From: Candidatus Bathyarchaeota archaeon
GTDB taxonomy: Archaea > Thermoproteota > Bathyarchaeia > Bathyarchaeales > DTEX01
Assembly (NCBI GenBank): GCA_026414245.1
Contig: JAOAJJ010000006.1
Coordinates: 1-13,249, forward strand
Direction: 5' to 3'
Length of the DNA stretch: 13,249 nucleotides
This document shows, piece by piece, positions 1 to 6,932 of the stretch. The notes below the pieces were generated by a model, which did not search any database, was not told where the DNA came from, and worked only from the letters and a program-made list of their open reading frames with translations. A program made the translations under genes and the position numbers. How positions within the stretch are numbered: the stretch's first letter is position 1; each line of letters begins with the position of its first letter.

Positions 1-317
1 ATGCTGTGGAAGCCACGTTGAAGGCTTGGAGAAAATCTTCTAGCGTATTCGAGGTCTATAATGTTGGGGGTGAGGATTGGGTGAGCGTCAACGAGATTGC
101 TGAAGTAATCGTTGAGGTTCTCGGGCTTAGTGATGTGAAACGTGTATATAAGCCCGTCCTCCATGGCATTGGCTGGCTTGGCGACGTTAAACATATAGCC
201 CTAAGTATAGATCGGCTAAAAAGCTTAGGATGGCGTCCTAAGATGAATAGTAGGCAAGCGATCTCTGAGGCTGCAAAAAGCATACTTCAAGAGATTAAGG
301 GTGCTGCGAGATTTTGA
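1..317 (+). CDS. NAD-dependent sugar-nucleotide epimerase/dehydratase (SDR), C-terminal fragment
   Basis: This is the last hundred or so residues of an extended short-chain dehydrogenase acting on nucleotide sugars (UDP-glucose 4-epimerase or dTDP-glucose 4,6-dehydratase type). The reading frame is open to the left edge: the codons before the GTG at 6 fit the Asp-(Ala)-Val-x-Ala helix usual here, so the GTG is internal and the true start lies outside the window. Visible are the VYNVGG strand, the VSVNEIAEVI helix typical of this family, the GDVKHIALSIDRLKSLGW stretch of the substrate-binding lobe, and a final helix ending at the TGA (315-317). The Rossmann NAD motif and the YxxxK catalytic pair would lie upstream, so the exact substrate cannot be decided. 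It would supply activated sugars for glycans or lipids in the cytoplasm. Confidence 0.85.
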   Translation, partial: AVEATLKAWRKSSSVFEVYNVGGEDWVSVNEIAEVIVEVLGLSDVKRVYKPVLHGIGWLGDVKHIALSIDRLKSLGWRPKMNSRQAISEAAKSILQEIKGAARF

Positions 318-454
318 TCACCCAAGGGGCTGGTTTAGGGGATAGGCCTGAGGGCGTGCATGTGTAGGACGCATGCTATACGTTAAGCGCTCACCTATCT
401 ATCGCATATAAGTCTCGCTGAAATATGGGTTTGAAAGTTTTAGAGAACATTTAT
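318..454. other. Non-coding spacer between the epimerase gene and the DUF89 remnant
   Basis: I find no convincing gene on either strand here. A weak imperfect hairpin could form at 354-376 (GCGTGC with GCATGC, one G-T pair), but no T-run follows, so it is not a clear terminator. A TATA-like ATATAA occurs at about 404-410 on the plus strand, with no gene at a suitable distance. Together with the pseudogene to its right, this makes 633 bases without an intact gene. Confidence 0.5.
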
Positions 455-898
455 TCATTTCTCCACATACCGAATTATCCCGCGTTTACCATTTATTAGC
501 CATTCTGGATCCTTCACCGCATATCTTCCGCCTACCCATCCTTAAGTCCTACAATAATTTCTCCCTTTAATGTCCGTAGAATCAATATGTATGTCGGGAA
601 ATATCCAGCATATAGTTATTGGTGCAGTGTAAGGCCAGCGCATATCTTCGAGTAACCGTCTATAGTTGACGTCTCCCTTGAGTATAACTATGTCTGAACC
701 GGATAGCTCATCTTGTAGGGTTTTGGCATCTGGGGAAAATGGTGGGGTGAGCCCAGAACCAGTCGGCTGAGAAGCCTAATTGTCCGCTAGTTAATTCTCT
801 CTGGACTGTTAAGTCACTTAAATCGATTCTACTGCCCAGAGACTAGCATTTAAAAGATTCTTAAAGCATAGTTCAATGCTATCAATTTTGCTTATTTG
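455..898 (-). pseudogene. Decayed DUF89 / ARMT1-like (damage-control phosphatase family) gene
   Basis: Reading the minus strand in pieces gives an ordered set of DUF89-family motifs that never share one frame. From the upstream side: NLLNASLW (ending near 836); then GSRIDLSDL and FSADWFWAHPTIF (about 836-731); then ILKGDVNYRRLLEDMRW (to about 617); then YAGYFPTYILILRTLKGE and IIVGLKDG (about 615-537); then VGGRYAVKDPEWLINGKR and a terminal GIIRYVEK with TGA at 457-455. DUF89 proteins share the SLWGN-DLS, KGD-NYR-L-D and RTLK motifs in this order; they include metal-dependent phosphatases and human ARMT1. At least four frame changes are needed. Only about 15 residues separate the DLS and WFW segments, where full-length members have far more, so an internal block is lost. 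The N-terminal part is absent: sequence beyond about 898 runs into the start region of the plus-strand gene. I infer a dead gene rather than sequencing error, because the neighbours are intact and deletions accompany the frameshifts. Confidence 0.85.
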
Positions 899-950
899 CG
901 CCAAAAATATGATTCTCAAATTCAGTAGGCATTTAGGGGAAAGGGATTAA

Positions 951-2924
951 ATGTTAAACTCTCAGCCCATAAATCAGTTAAATATTTATGGTCGCTGCGG
1001 TTACGTAGGATTCTATGTGGGGGTGGAGATGGGCAGCCCAAGAATTTTAATCAAGAAGAAGGCTCTGGAACCTTTACCGTTAGGAGCCATTAAACCTAAA
1101 GGATGGCTATTAAATCAACTGAGATTACAGGCTGAGGGGTTAAGCGGACACTTAGATGAGTTTTGGCCAGACGTAAAGAATAGCGCATGGTTTGGAGGTG
1201 ACGCTGATAATTGGGAGCGCGCACCCTACTGGCTGGACGGAGTTGTGCCTCTCGCATTTCTATTAGATGATCTTAAATTGAAAGGTAAGGTTGAAAAATA
1301 TGTAAATATCATTATTAGCCGCCAAGATGAAACGGGTTGGATTGCGCCAAGCGATAATCAAATTAACTATGATATTTGGGCCATATTCTTAGTTATGAAG
1401 CCTTTAATCCAATATTATGAGGCTACTAAAGATGAAAGGGTCCCAGAGGTCGTGGAAAAATGTTTGCGCTGGATAGACGAGCACATCACGTATAGACGCC
1501 CTCTATTTGGCTGGGCGCAATTTCGATGGTTCGAGTCGCTAATAAGCATTTACTGGCTTCATGAACTAACTGGGGAAAAATGGCCGCTAGACTTAGCAGT
1601 TAAGCTCCACGCGCAGGGATTTAATTGGATAGACTTTTTTAAACGTTGGCCTCTTAAAGACCCGACTCCTAAAGGTAAATGGAACTTTATGGGCCATGTA
1701 GTTAATAATGCCATGGCGATAAAGGCTCCCGCATTATGGTGGCGTCTAACGGGTGATAGAAGAGATAGAAATATGGTTTATGAAATTATGGAAAAATTGG
1801 ATAGTTATCACGGCACGGTGACTGGGGTTATATCAGGCGACGAGTGTTTGGCAGGTAAGAACCCTTCACATGGCACGGAGCTATGCGCAATCGTGGAATA
1901 CATGTATTCGCTTGAGATTTTGCTGAGCGTCCTCGGGGACCCGGTTTTCGGAGATAGGCTAGAGAAGATAGCGTTTAACGCTCTTCCAGCCGCTTTCTCA
2001 TCAGACATGTGGGCGCATCAATACGATGAGCAAGTAAATCAAGTTGAATGCAGTATTAGGGAGAACCGAATATGGACAACTAATGGTCCGGACGCGAACA
2101 TTTATGGTTTGGAGCCAAATTACGGTTGTTGCACAGTCAATTTCGGTCAGGGATGGCCTAAGTTCACTGCTCATCTTTGGATGCGCACAGCGGATGGTGG
2201 ATTAGCTGCGGTTGCGTATGCTCCCTGTGTGGTTAAGACTAGTGTTAGGGACACACCCATAGAAATAAATGTTATTACGGATTATCCCTTCAGGGAGGAA
2301 GTTGACATCGATATTAATGTAGAGGAAAAAACTTTATTTCCGCTATACCTGAGAATACCTTCTTGGTCCGAGGATGCAATCATTAAAGTTGATGGAGATT
2401 TTATAAGATCCCCGCCTGCGGGAACATTATTTAAAATAGAGAGGTCATGGTGCGGTGTTACGAGAATAAAAATGTTATTAAAGATGAGACCGAAAATTTC
2501 CCGGCGATATCATAATGCTGTGGCTTTGGAGAGGGGCCCGCTGATTTATGCATTAAAAATCAAGGAAGGATGGAGAAAAATAAAAGAATATGATAAATAT
2601 GGCGGTTTCCCCGTTGCAGATTGGGAGGTTTATCCGGAAACACCATGGAACTATGCGCTTCTTCTAAATGAGGAAAAACTTGGGGAACTTGAATTCACTG
2701 AGCGGCCTATGGGCGACCGCCCATTCTCGCCGGAAGGAGCCCCCATATCGGTTAAAGTTAAGGGGGCAAGAATAGATTCTTGGAGGCTGGAGAATGGTTC
2801 TGCGGGGGAGATCCCGGAAAGCCCGGTTCACGTAGAGAATATGGAGGAAAAACTTGTTGAGCTTGTGTTGATTCCCTATGGCTGCACCCATCTTAGAGTA
2901 GCAGAGTTCCCATCCTTAATTTAA
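951..2924 (+). CDS. GH127-type glycosidase (DUF1680; putative beta-L-arabinofuranosidase)
   Basis: This 657-residue protein has the length and layout of DUF1680 glycosidases: an (alpha/alpha)6 barrel (about 60-410) and beta-sandwich domains, including the RIPSW segment (468-472) and ALERGPLIYALK (525-536). GH127 enzymes such as Bifidobacterium HypBA1 release beta-L-arabinofuranose by retention, using a zinc-bound cysteine nucleophile. The likely equivalents here are Glu310 and Cys312 (HGTELC) plus Cys393-Cys394 (NYGCC) for zinc and nucleophile, with Glu298 (SGDEC) a candidate acid/base; these assignments are by motif, not alignment. The family also includes aceric-acid hydrolases and resembles GH146, so the substrate is uncertain. 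No signal peptide is seen, suggesting it acts on imported oligosaccharides. The first 26 residues do not look family-like. The ATG at 1029 (residue 27) is a possible start with GGTGG very close upstream, while the ATG at 951 follows GGGGAAAGGG. A TATA-like AAAAATAT lies at 903-910. No transporter or other sugar hydrolase gene is adjacent. Confidence 0.85.
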   Translation: MLNSQPINQLNIYGRCGYVGFYVGVEMGSPRILIKKKALEPLPLGAIKPKGWLLNQLRLQAEGLSGHLDEFWPDVKNSAWFGGDADNWERAPYWLDGVVPLAFLLDDLKLKGKVEKYVNIIISRQDETGWIAPSDNQINYDIWAIFLVMKPLIQYYEATKDERVPEVVEKCLRWIDEHITYRRPLFGWAQFRWFESLISIYWLHELTGEKWPLDLAVKLHAQGFNWIDFFKRWPLKDPTPKGKWNFMGHVVNNAMAIKAPALWWRLTGDRRDRNMVYEIMEKLDSYHGTVTGVISGDECLAGKNPSHGTELCAIVEYMYSLEILLSVLGDPVFGDRLEKIAFNALPAAFSSDMWAHQYDEQVNQVECSIRENRIWTTNGPDANIYGLEPNYGCCTVNFGQGWPKFTAHLWMRTADGGLAAVAYAPCVVKTSVRDTPIEINVITDYPFREEVDIDINVEEKTLFPLYLRIPSWSEDAIIKVDGDFIRSPPAGTLFKIERSWCGVTRIKMLLKMRPKISRRYHNAVALERGPLIYALKIKEGWRKIKEYDKYGGFPVADWEVYPETPWNYALLLNEEKLGELEFTERPMGDRPFSPEGAPISVKVKGARIDSWRLENGSAGEIPESPVHVENMEEKLVELVLIPYGCTHLRVAEFPSLI

Positions 2925-3018
2925 AGAGGTTGAGTATAAACACATCTTTAATGCTGGAAAAACCGTAGATAGAATAGACTTTGCTTAGGGAAACTCTGTA
3001 AGGGTTAGTGAACCCCAT

Positions 3019-3040
3019 TAGAAAAATAGTATGGAAAAAT
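3019..3040 (-). terminator. T-rich tracts downstream of cysS
   Basis: On the minus strand just past the cysS stop, two TTTTT runs lie about 8 bases apart (3035-3039 and 3022-3026). Archaeal transcription ends at such T-rich stretches. A perfect 5-bp stem with a 4-base loop (GGGTT/AACCC, 3002-3015) lies further downstream, in the gap shared with the convergent GH127 gene. Role inferred from position and composition only. Confidence 0.35.
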
Positions 3041-3045
3041 CTAAA

Positions 3046-4485
3046 TTAATGCGTTTCCTCTTTAAGTCTCCACCTCGTTTCCTTAGGGGTATCCTCAATA
3101 ATGAAGCCGATTTTTTGGAGTTTATCTCTGATCTCATCAGATATCTTCCATTCCTTTCTCCTCCTCATCTCTTGCCTCACCTCTAGGATTATCTCCATTA
3201 GATTCTTTAGTATCGCTTCTTCTCTTCCCTCCAAATATTTTTTCTTAATTTCAATTTTTATTCCAAGAATATCTTCAACAAGGGTTTTGAAGACATTATA
3301 TACCTCTTTTTTCGCTTCTGTTCCAATCTCGTCATTCCGGTCTACGTAGATATTTATCGCTTTAACGATCTCGAATATGGCAGCTATAGCTAAAGGCGTG
3401 TTAAAGTCATCGTCCATAGCCTCCTCAAACTTTCTTTTTGCCTCCTGCACCTGAGAGATCAGCTCCTCATCTTCTTCTCCGTTTTTATCTCTCTCCTTAA
3501 GGGAGATGAGCCTCTCTAAAGCCGAAAATATTCTCTCAACATTTGCCTTAGCAGCCACCATACTCTCCTTATTGAAGTCCACTGGGCTCCTATAGTGAGC
3601 AGATATTAAGAAGAATCTTAAAACCTGAGGGCTATACATCTTTAAAGCATCCTTGACCGTTATGAAGTTCCCTAGAGACTTAGACATCTTTTGCCCGTTA
3701 ACAGTAAGCCACTCGTTATGTATCCAATATCTGGCTAAGGGTTTTCCGGTGAGAGCCTCAGCCTGCGCTATCTCATTCTCGTGATGCGGGAAAATCAAAT
3801 CCTTCCCTCCCATATGGATGTCGAATGTTTCGCCCAGATACTTCATAGCCATGGTTGAGCACTCGATGTGCCAGCCGGGTCTACCCCAACCCCAGGGACT
3901 ATGCCATCCCAGCTCACCCTCCTTGCAAGCCTTCCATAATGCGAAGTCTGCAGGATTCTTCTTTTTCGGGTTAACCTCGATCCTTGCGCCCGCCTCTAAG
4001 GCTTCCATCTTGTTTCCGGAGAGTTTGCCGTAGTCATCAAACTTCAATATGTCGAAGTAAACGTCTCCTTCGACCTCGTAAGCGTATCCCTTTTCTATGA
4101 GCTTCTGAACAGCCATTATTATGTCAGATATGTGCTGGGTTGCACGAGGGTTAATGCTGGGCTTCTTTATATTTAACGCGGCTAAATCTTCAAAATATGC
4201 GTCGCTATAGATTTCGCCGATCTCCTGTATGCTAAGCCCCGTCTCCTGCGCCCGCCTAATTATCTTATCGTCTATATCGGTTATGTTGCTCACTAAAGTA
4301 ACCTTAAAGCCTTTATACTCCAGGTATCGGCGCACAACGTCGGCTACAATAAATGCCCTAGCATTCCCAATATGGATAAAGTCATATACTGTTGGGCCGC
4401 AGGCATATATTCTGACTTCACCTTCACGTAGCGGTTTAAACTCCTCTTTTCGCATGCCCAATGTATTGAAGATTCTCAGCGTCAT
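3046..4485 (-). CDS. cysS: Cysteinyl-tRNA synthetase
   Basis: This class I aminoacyl-tRNA synthetase activates cysteine with ATP and loads it on tRNA-Cys. Numbered from the ATG at 4485 (479 residues), the protein shows Cys29 in the YACGPTVYD segment, the HIGH-type signature HIGN (38-41), and Cys209, His234 and Glu238 (ECSTMAMKYL, then FPHHENE), which with Cys29 form the zinc site that selects cysteine. KMSKS is at 266-270, followed by the DALR-like helical domain. The length is normal. The frame can be extended by three codons to a TTG at 4494. I prefer the ATG because GGTTGAG stands five bases before it and the protein then begins MTLRIFNTL, as family members do. It lies 48 bases downstream of the VTT-protein gene on the same strand, but a TATA-like element in the gap suggests its own promoter. 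Confidence 0.97.
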   Translation of the reverse strand: MTLRIFNTLGMRKEEFKPLREGEVRIYACGPTVYDFIHIGNARAFIVADVVRRYLEYKGFKVTLVSNITDIDDKIIRRAQETGLSIQEIGEIYSDAYFEDLAALNIKKPSINPRATQHISDIIMAVQKLIEKGYAYEVEGDVYFDILKFDDYGKLSGNKMEALEAGARIEVNPKKKNPADFALWKACKEGELGWHSPWGWGRPGWHIECSTMAMKYLGETFDIHMGGKDLIFPHHENEIAQAEALTGKPLARYWIHNEWLTVNGQKMSKSLGNFITVKDALKMYSPQVLRFFLISAHYRSPVDFNKESMVAAKANVERIFSALERLISLKERDKNGEEDEELISQVQEAKRKFEEAMDDDFNTPLAIAAIFEIVKAINIYVDRNDEIGTEAKKEVYNVFKTLVEDILGIKIEIKKKYLEGREEAILKNLMEIILEVRQEMRRRKEWKISDEIRDKLQKIGFIIEDTPKETRWRLKEETH

Positions 4486-4515
4486 AGGACTCAACCATTT
4501 AATCTGCTAGCGCAT

Positions 4516-4525
4516 CAATATATAG
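4516..4525 (-). promoter_or_regulatory. TATA-like promoter element of cysS
   Basis: The minus strand reads CTATATATTG. Its centre is about 26 bases before position 4494, so transcription would start within roughly ten bases of the cysS ATG. This implies a leaderless or very short-leader mRNA. The call rests on position and archaeal TATA likeness. Confidence 0.45.
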
Positions 4526-4542
4526 GTTAGGTGAGTTCAGCA

Positions 4543-5238
4543 TCAAGGCTCTTTTTGACGCATAACCCTTTTCACACCTCTATCGAGGATTCCTAAAATC
4601 TTTCTCCTACTTTTATTCCAGGAGGCGAGCACGCATAAGATCACCGAAACTACCAAAATTATTGTTGAGGTTACAGCTTCCTCAGTTATGGACTTTAGCT
4701 CCATGAAGATGAAGCCTCCAAATATGGCTCCAAGCGTGTATAAGGTTGTTTTCCCAACAATTTGGATAATAATTAGCTTCCATGCTGGGAAGCGAAAGGC
4801 GCCGGCTAAAAGCATTATTGGCGTATCGGGCAATGGCGAAGATGCAAACAATAAGATTGCGAGCAAGCCATATTTTTCAATCCATTTAGGTAAGATATCA
4901 TTCTCATCTCTACTAGAAGATAAGGTTTCCTTTATGCTAAGCCCCCAGTAATACGCGATTATTTCTCCAAGACCTCCGCCTAAACCTGCGGATAAACCTA
5001 AAATCAGCAGATTATATTTTCCGGTTAGTGATAGGAAAAGCGGTACGAAGAATCCCCTCGCAATTATCGCCATGTGGCTGAAGAAAGCTGAGAGGAAAAC
5101 GCTTATGAGACCATACTCCTTTAACAGCATAATATTAATTATATTAATTGTATAAGATCCATAAAGGGTTAATGTGGAAAGGATTATCGTTACGACTACC
5201 CCGAAGAGCTTCACCATCGCCTTAACTTTCATCTTCAT
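4543..5238 (-). CDS. VTT/DedA-like (SNARE-associated, YqaA-type) membrane protein
   Basis: This 231-residue integral membrane protein has about six hydrophobic segments (roughly 9-29, 43-72, 77-99, 124-145, 155-178 and 190-206) and a basic C-terminal tail. The core matches the VTT domain. A glycine-rich turn GLGGGLGEIIAYYWG (85-99) precedes a polar loop, then comes a re-entrant-like ASSPLPDTPIMLLAGAFRF (132-150), and a helix containing VGKTTLY. The PLPD plus AGAFR pattern resembles YqaA-type members more than classical DedA. VTT proteins include DedA undecaprenyl-phosphate transporters and the scramblases TMEM41B and VMP1, so a lipid-transport role is plausible but not shown for this one. GGTGA (5242-5246) lies three bases before the first ATG and nine before a second in-frame ATG at 5232, so the start may be either. 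It is divergent from the prepilin peptidase gene. Confidence 0.75.
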   Translation of the reverse strand: MKMKVKAMVKLFGVVVTIILSTLTLYGSYTINIINIMLLKEYGLISVFLSAFFSHMAIIARGFFVPLFLSLTGKYNLLILGLSAGLGGGLGEIIAYYWGLSIKETLSSSRDENDILPKWIEKYGLLAILLFASSPLPDTPIMLLAGAFRFPAWKLIIIQIVGKTTLYTLGAIFGGFIFMELKSITEEAVTSTIILVVSVILCVLASWNKSRRKILGILDRGVKRVMRQKEP

Positions 5239-5320
5239 TATTCACCCAACCAGTTATTTGAGAGCCCCGTCCATAATCTATTAGACATCTTGAGCCTAGG
5301 CAACATAGGGTATTCTTGAA

Positions 5321-5335
5321 AAACATATATTTATA
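5321..5335. promoter_or_regulatory. TATA-like element in the divergent VTT / prepilin peptidase intergenic region
   Basis: AAACATATATTTATA reads as an A-rich BRE plus TATA on the plus strand. Its complement (TATAAATATATG) also resembles a TATA box, so either or both divergent genes may use it. It lies about 90 bases from each start codon, implying leaders of about 60 bases. No better element was found in the 182-base gap. Confidence 0.4.
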
Positions 5336-5420
5336 GACTACTACCCACCCTAAAATATTCTTGGATCAAAGGTTATCCTAAAGTCTTCCCACTTTAAATG
5401 GGTGCTAGAGGGGCGGGTAA

Positions 5421-6239
5421 ATGGTTAACGGTCTCATTGATTCATTAAGACTGAGCTTATGCTTAATGTTCCTCTCCATAGCATCCATCTACGACTTGAA
5501 GTTTAGGGAGATTCCGGACATCATCTGGATTATTTCTTCGCCAATAGGTTTAGCGCTCTCAGTAATATCGCTCGCCTTAAGCGCTCCAAATCAGGTTTCA
5601 GACATAATTATTTGGATTGCGACCGTAGCCATAGTCTCGGGGCTATCGCTAACCCTTTTCTATTTAGGCTTATGGGGTGGAGCCGACGCAAAAGCCCTAA
5701 TATGTCTATCGCTCTCGATGCCTACCCGCCTAAAAATCAGATTCATTAATCCTGTACTTGAGCGGCATTCTCAATATGTTTTCCCGCTGCCGATGCCGAT
5801 ATCAACTCTAAATAATTCTGTTTTAGCCGCCGCACTATTAACTGCAGCAATATCTCTCCGGAACCTCATAGACTTGGCGAGGAGCGGCGGAAGAATATTT
5901 GAGGGGCTGGAGGAAACCGGTTTTCTTAGGAAAACTTTAGCCTTTATAACTGGATATAGGGTGGAGGCTGAAAAACTACGCTCCGGAAAGCACCATTATA
6001 TAATTATGGAGGAATTTAGCTTGAAAGGCGACGGCACCCTAAAAAGGAGTTTGAAAATACTTCATGTATTGGGCGCCGAGGGTGAGGTGGAAAGCAAAAT
6101 ACCGGAGGGGATTAATGGAAAAATTTGGGTTACGCCAGCCCTACCCTTCCTACTTTTCATAGAAATAGGCTTCATAACGACTATATTTATAGGCGACGTA
6201 ATATTCTGGTTAGCATTTAACTTTCTAAAATTAGTCTAA
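5421..6239 (+). CDS. Archaeal prepilin/preflagellin peptidase (A24 family, FlaK/PibD-type)
   Basis: This membrane aspartic protease removes the class III signal peptide from archaellins and type IV pilin-like proteins. The 272-residue sequence has the two hallmark aspartates: Asp25 in SIYDLKFREIPD, after the first membrane helix, and Asp89 in WGGADAKAL, after the third. They correspond to the catalytic pair of FlaK and PibD (GxGD-type proteases; here the second motif is GGAD). Further hydrophobic segments lie at about 34-54, 62-83, 128-148 and 240-270. The polar stretch between about 150 and 235, ending KIWVTPALPFL before the last helix, is the extension usual in archaeal members. GAGGGG (5408-5413) precedes the ATG. 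No pilin, archaellin or secretion ATPase gene is near, so it probably serves substrates encoded elsewhere. It converges on the kinase gene with a 31-base gap. Confidence 0.88.
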   Translation: MVNGLIDSLRLSLCLMFLSIASIYDLKFREIPDIIWIISSPIGLALSVISLALSAPNQVSDIIIWIATVAIVSGLSLTLFYLGLWGGADAKALICLSLSMPTRLKIRFINPVLERHSQYVFPLPMPISTLNNSVLAAALLTAAISLRNLIDLARSGGRIFEGLEETGFLRKTLAFITGYRVEAEKLRSGKHHYIIMEEFSLKGDGTLKRSLKILHVLGAEGEVESKIPEGINGKIWVTPALPFLLFIEIGFITTIFIGDVIFWLAFNFLKLV

Positions 6240-6270
6240 AAAGGGCGTCAAGCTAACCAATTAAAAGTAT

Positions 6271-6897
6271 TTAAAGGCTCCGTTTTCCCTCCCTCTTTTT
6301 CAGAAGCATATTTTCGATTACTATGCATAGAGCCTTAAAAACCTCGTCTTGATTAAGATTATCCACATTTAATATTACGTGAAATGGCTCAAAATCCTCG
6401 CCTAACCTGAACCCATAGAGAACTCTGTAAATTTCCTTTGTTCGTGTCTCCCTTTCCCTCATACGTTTAAGCGCCTCTTCAAAGCTTATCCCATCCCGCT
6501 TAGATATCCTCTGCGCTCTAACCTCCTCTGAAGCGTCGAGCCACACCTTTAGGTCCGCATGCTTTAGGAGCCAAGGCATCGTCCAACTGTCGAGCACAAC
6601 GTTTCCCTCTTCAGCCAACTTAAGCATTCTCTCATCCACTAGCCTATCTAGCTCAAGGTTCCTTAAGCGTTCTTCAAGGAACCTCATTCCTTCTCTTGTC
6701 TCCCACCAACCTCGATCAGAGATGCGGTAACCCATCTCTAACGCGATAGATCTCAGAGCGTCTCCACCGGAATAATATTTTAAGTTGAAATGCTCGGCAA
6801 TCCTCCTAGCAACGGTGCTTTTACCCGATCCAGCTAAGCCGGAAATGCATATAACTATCTTTTTCTTTTCTTCCGGCGGAATGGAAGCGGTTCCCAT
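6271..6897 (-). CDS. cmk: Cytidylate kinase family protein with variant substrate motif
   Basis: This 208-residue P-loop nucleoside-monophosphate kinase has Walker A GLAGSGKS (20-27) and the YYSGGDALR segment (41-49) usual in archaeal CMP kinases. It also has the WLDASEEVRAQRI core (119-131) and RERETRTKEIYRVLYGF (147-163). CMP kinases make CDP or dCDP for nucleic acid synthesis. The place (end of the secY block, 29 bases after the DUF106 stop) is the classic archaeal position of cmk. One thing is unusual: where archaeal CMP kinases carry a Gly-Arg-Leu-Ala-Gly-Trp motif, this protein has DSWTMPW (103-109), so the arginine expected to hold the CMP phosphate is missing. It may therefore be a paralogue with another substrate. 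The start is well supported: GGAGGG (6903-6908) stands five bases before the ATG. The C-terminus is rich in Lys/Arg. Confidence 0.8.
   Translation of the reverse strand: MGTASIPPEEKKKIVICISGLAGSGKSTVARRIAEHFNLKYYSGGDALRSIALEMGYRISDRGWWETREGMRFLEERLRNLELDRLVDERMLKLAEEGNVVLDSWTMPWLLKHADLKVWLDASEEVRAQRISKRDGISFEEALKRMRERETRTKEIYRVLYGFRLGEDFEPFHVILNVDNLNQDEVFKALCIVIENMLLKKREGKRSL
6283..6300 (+). terminator. Pyrimidine/T-rich tract after the prepilin peptidase gene
   Basis: TTTTCCCTCCCTCTTTTT begins about 43 bases past the peptidase stop and lies over the 3' end of the convergent kinase gene. A T-rich stretch on the plus strand is a plausible archaeal terminator; on the other strand the same bases encode the Lys/Arg-rich tail of the kinase, so the composition may simply reflect that. 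Confidence 0.25.
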
Positions 6898-6932
6898 CTC
6901 TTCCCTCCAGAAAATTTTATTAGTCTGGTATT

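Noticed and set aside
354..376. Hairpin after the epimerase gene as a terminator
   Set aside because: The stem is short and imperfect, with no T-run after it.
455..898. Programmed frameshifting or a mosaic functional protein as explanation of the split DUF89 motifs
   Set aside because: At least four shifts in about 440 bases, an internal block missing and no N-terminus or start point to decay.
318..950. Large non-coding RNA, tRNA or CRISPR leader in the gap
   Set aside because: Most of the gap is explained by the pseudogene; no cloverleaf, spaced direct repeats or strong long-stem structure was seen.
4229..4510. Open frame of 93 residues on the plus strand opposite the 5' end of cysS
   Set aside because: It is fully antisense to a well-supported synthetase gene and its translation has no recognisable domain or Shine-Dalgarno site.
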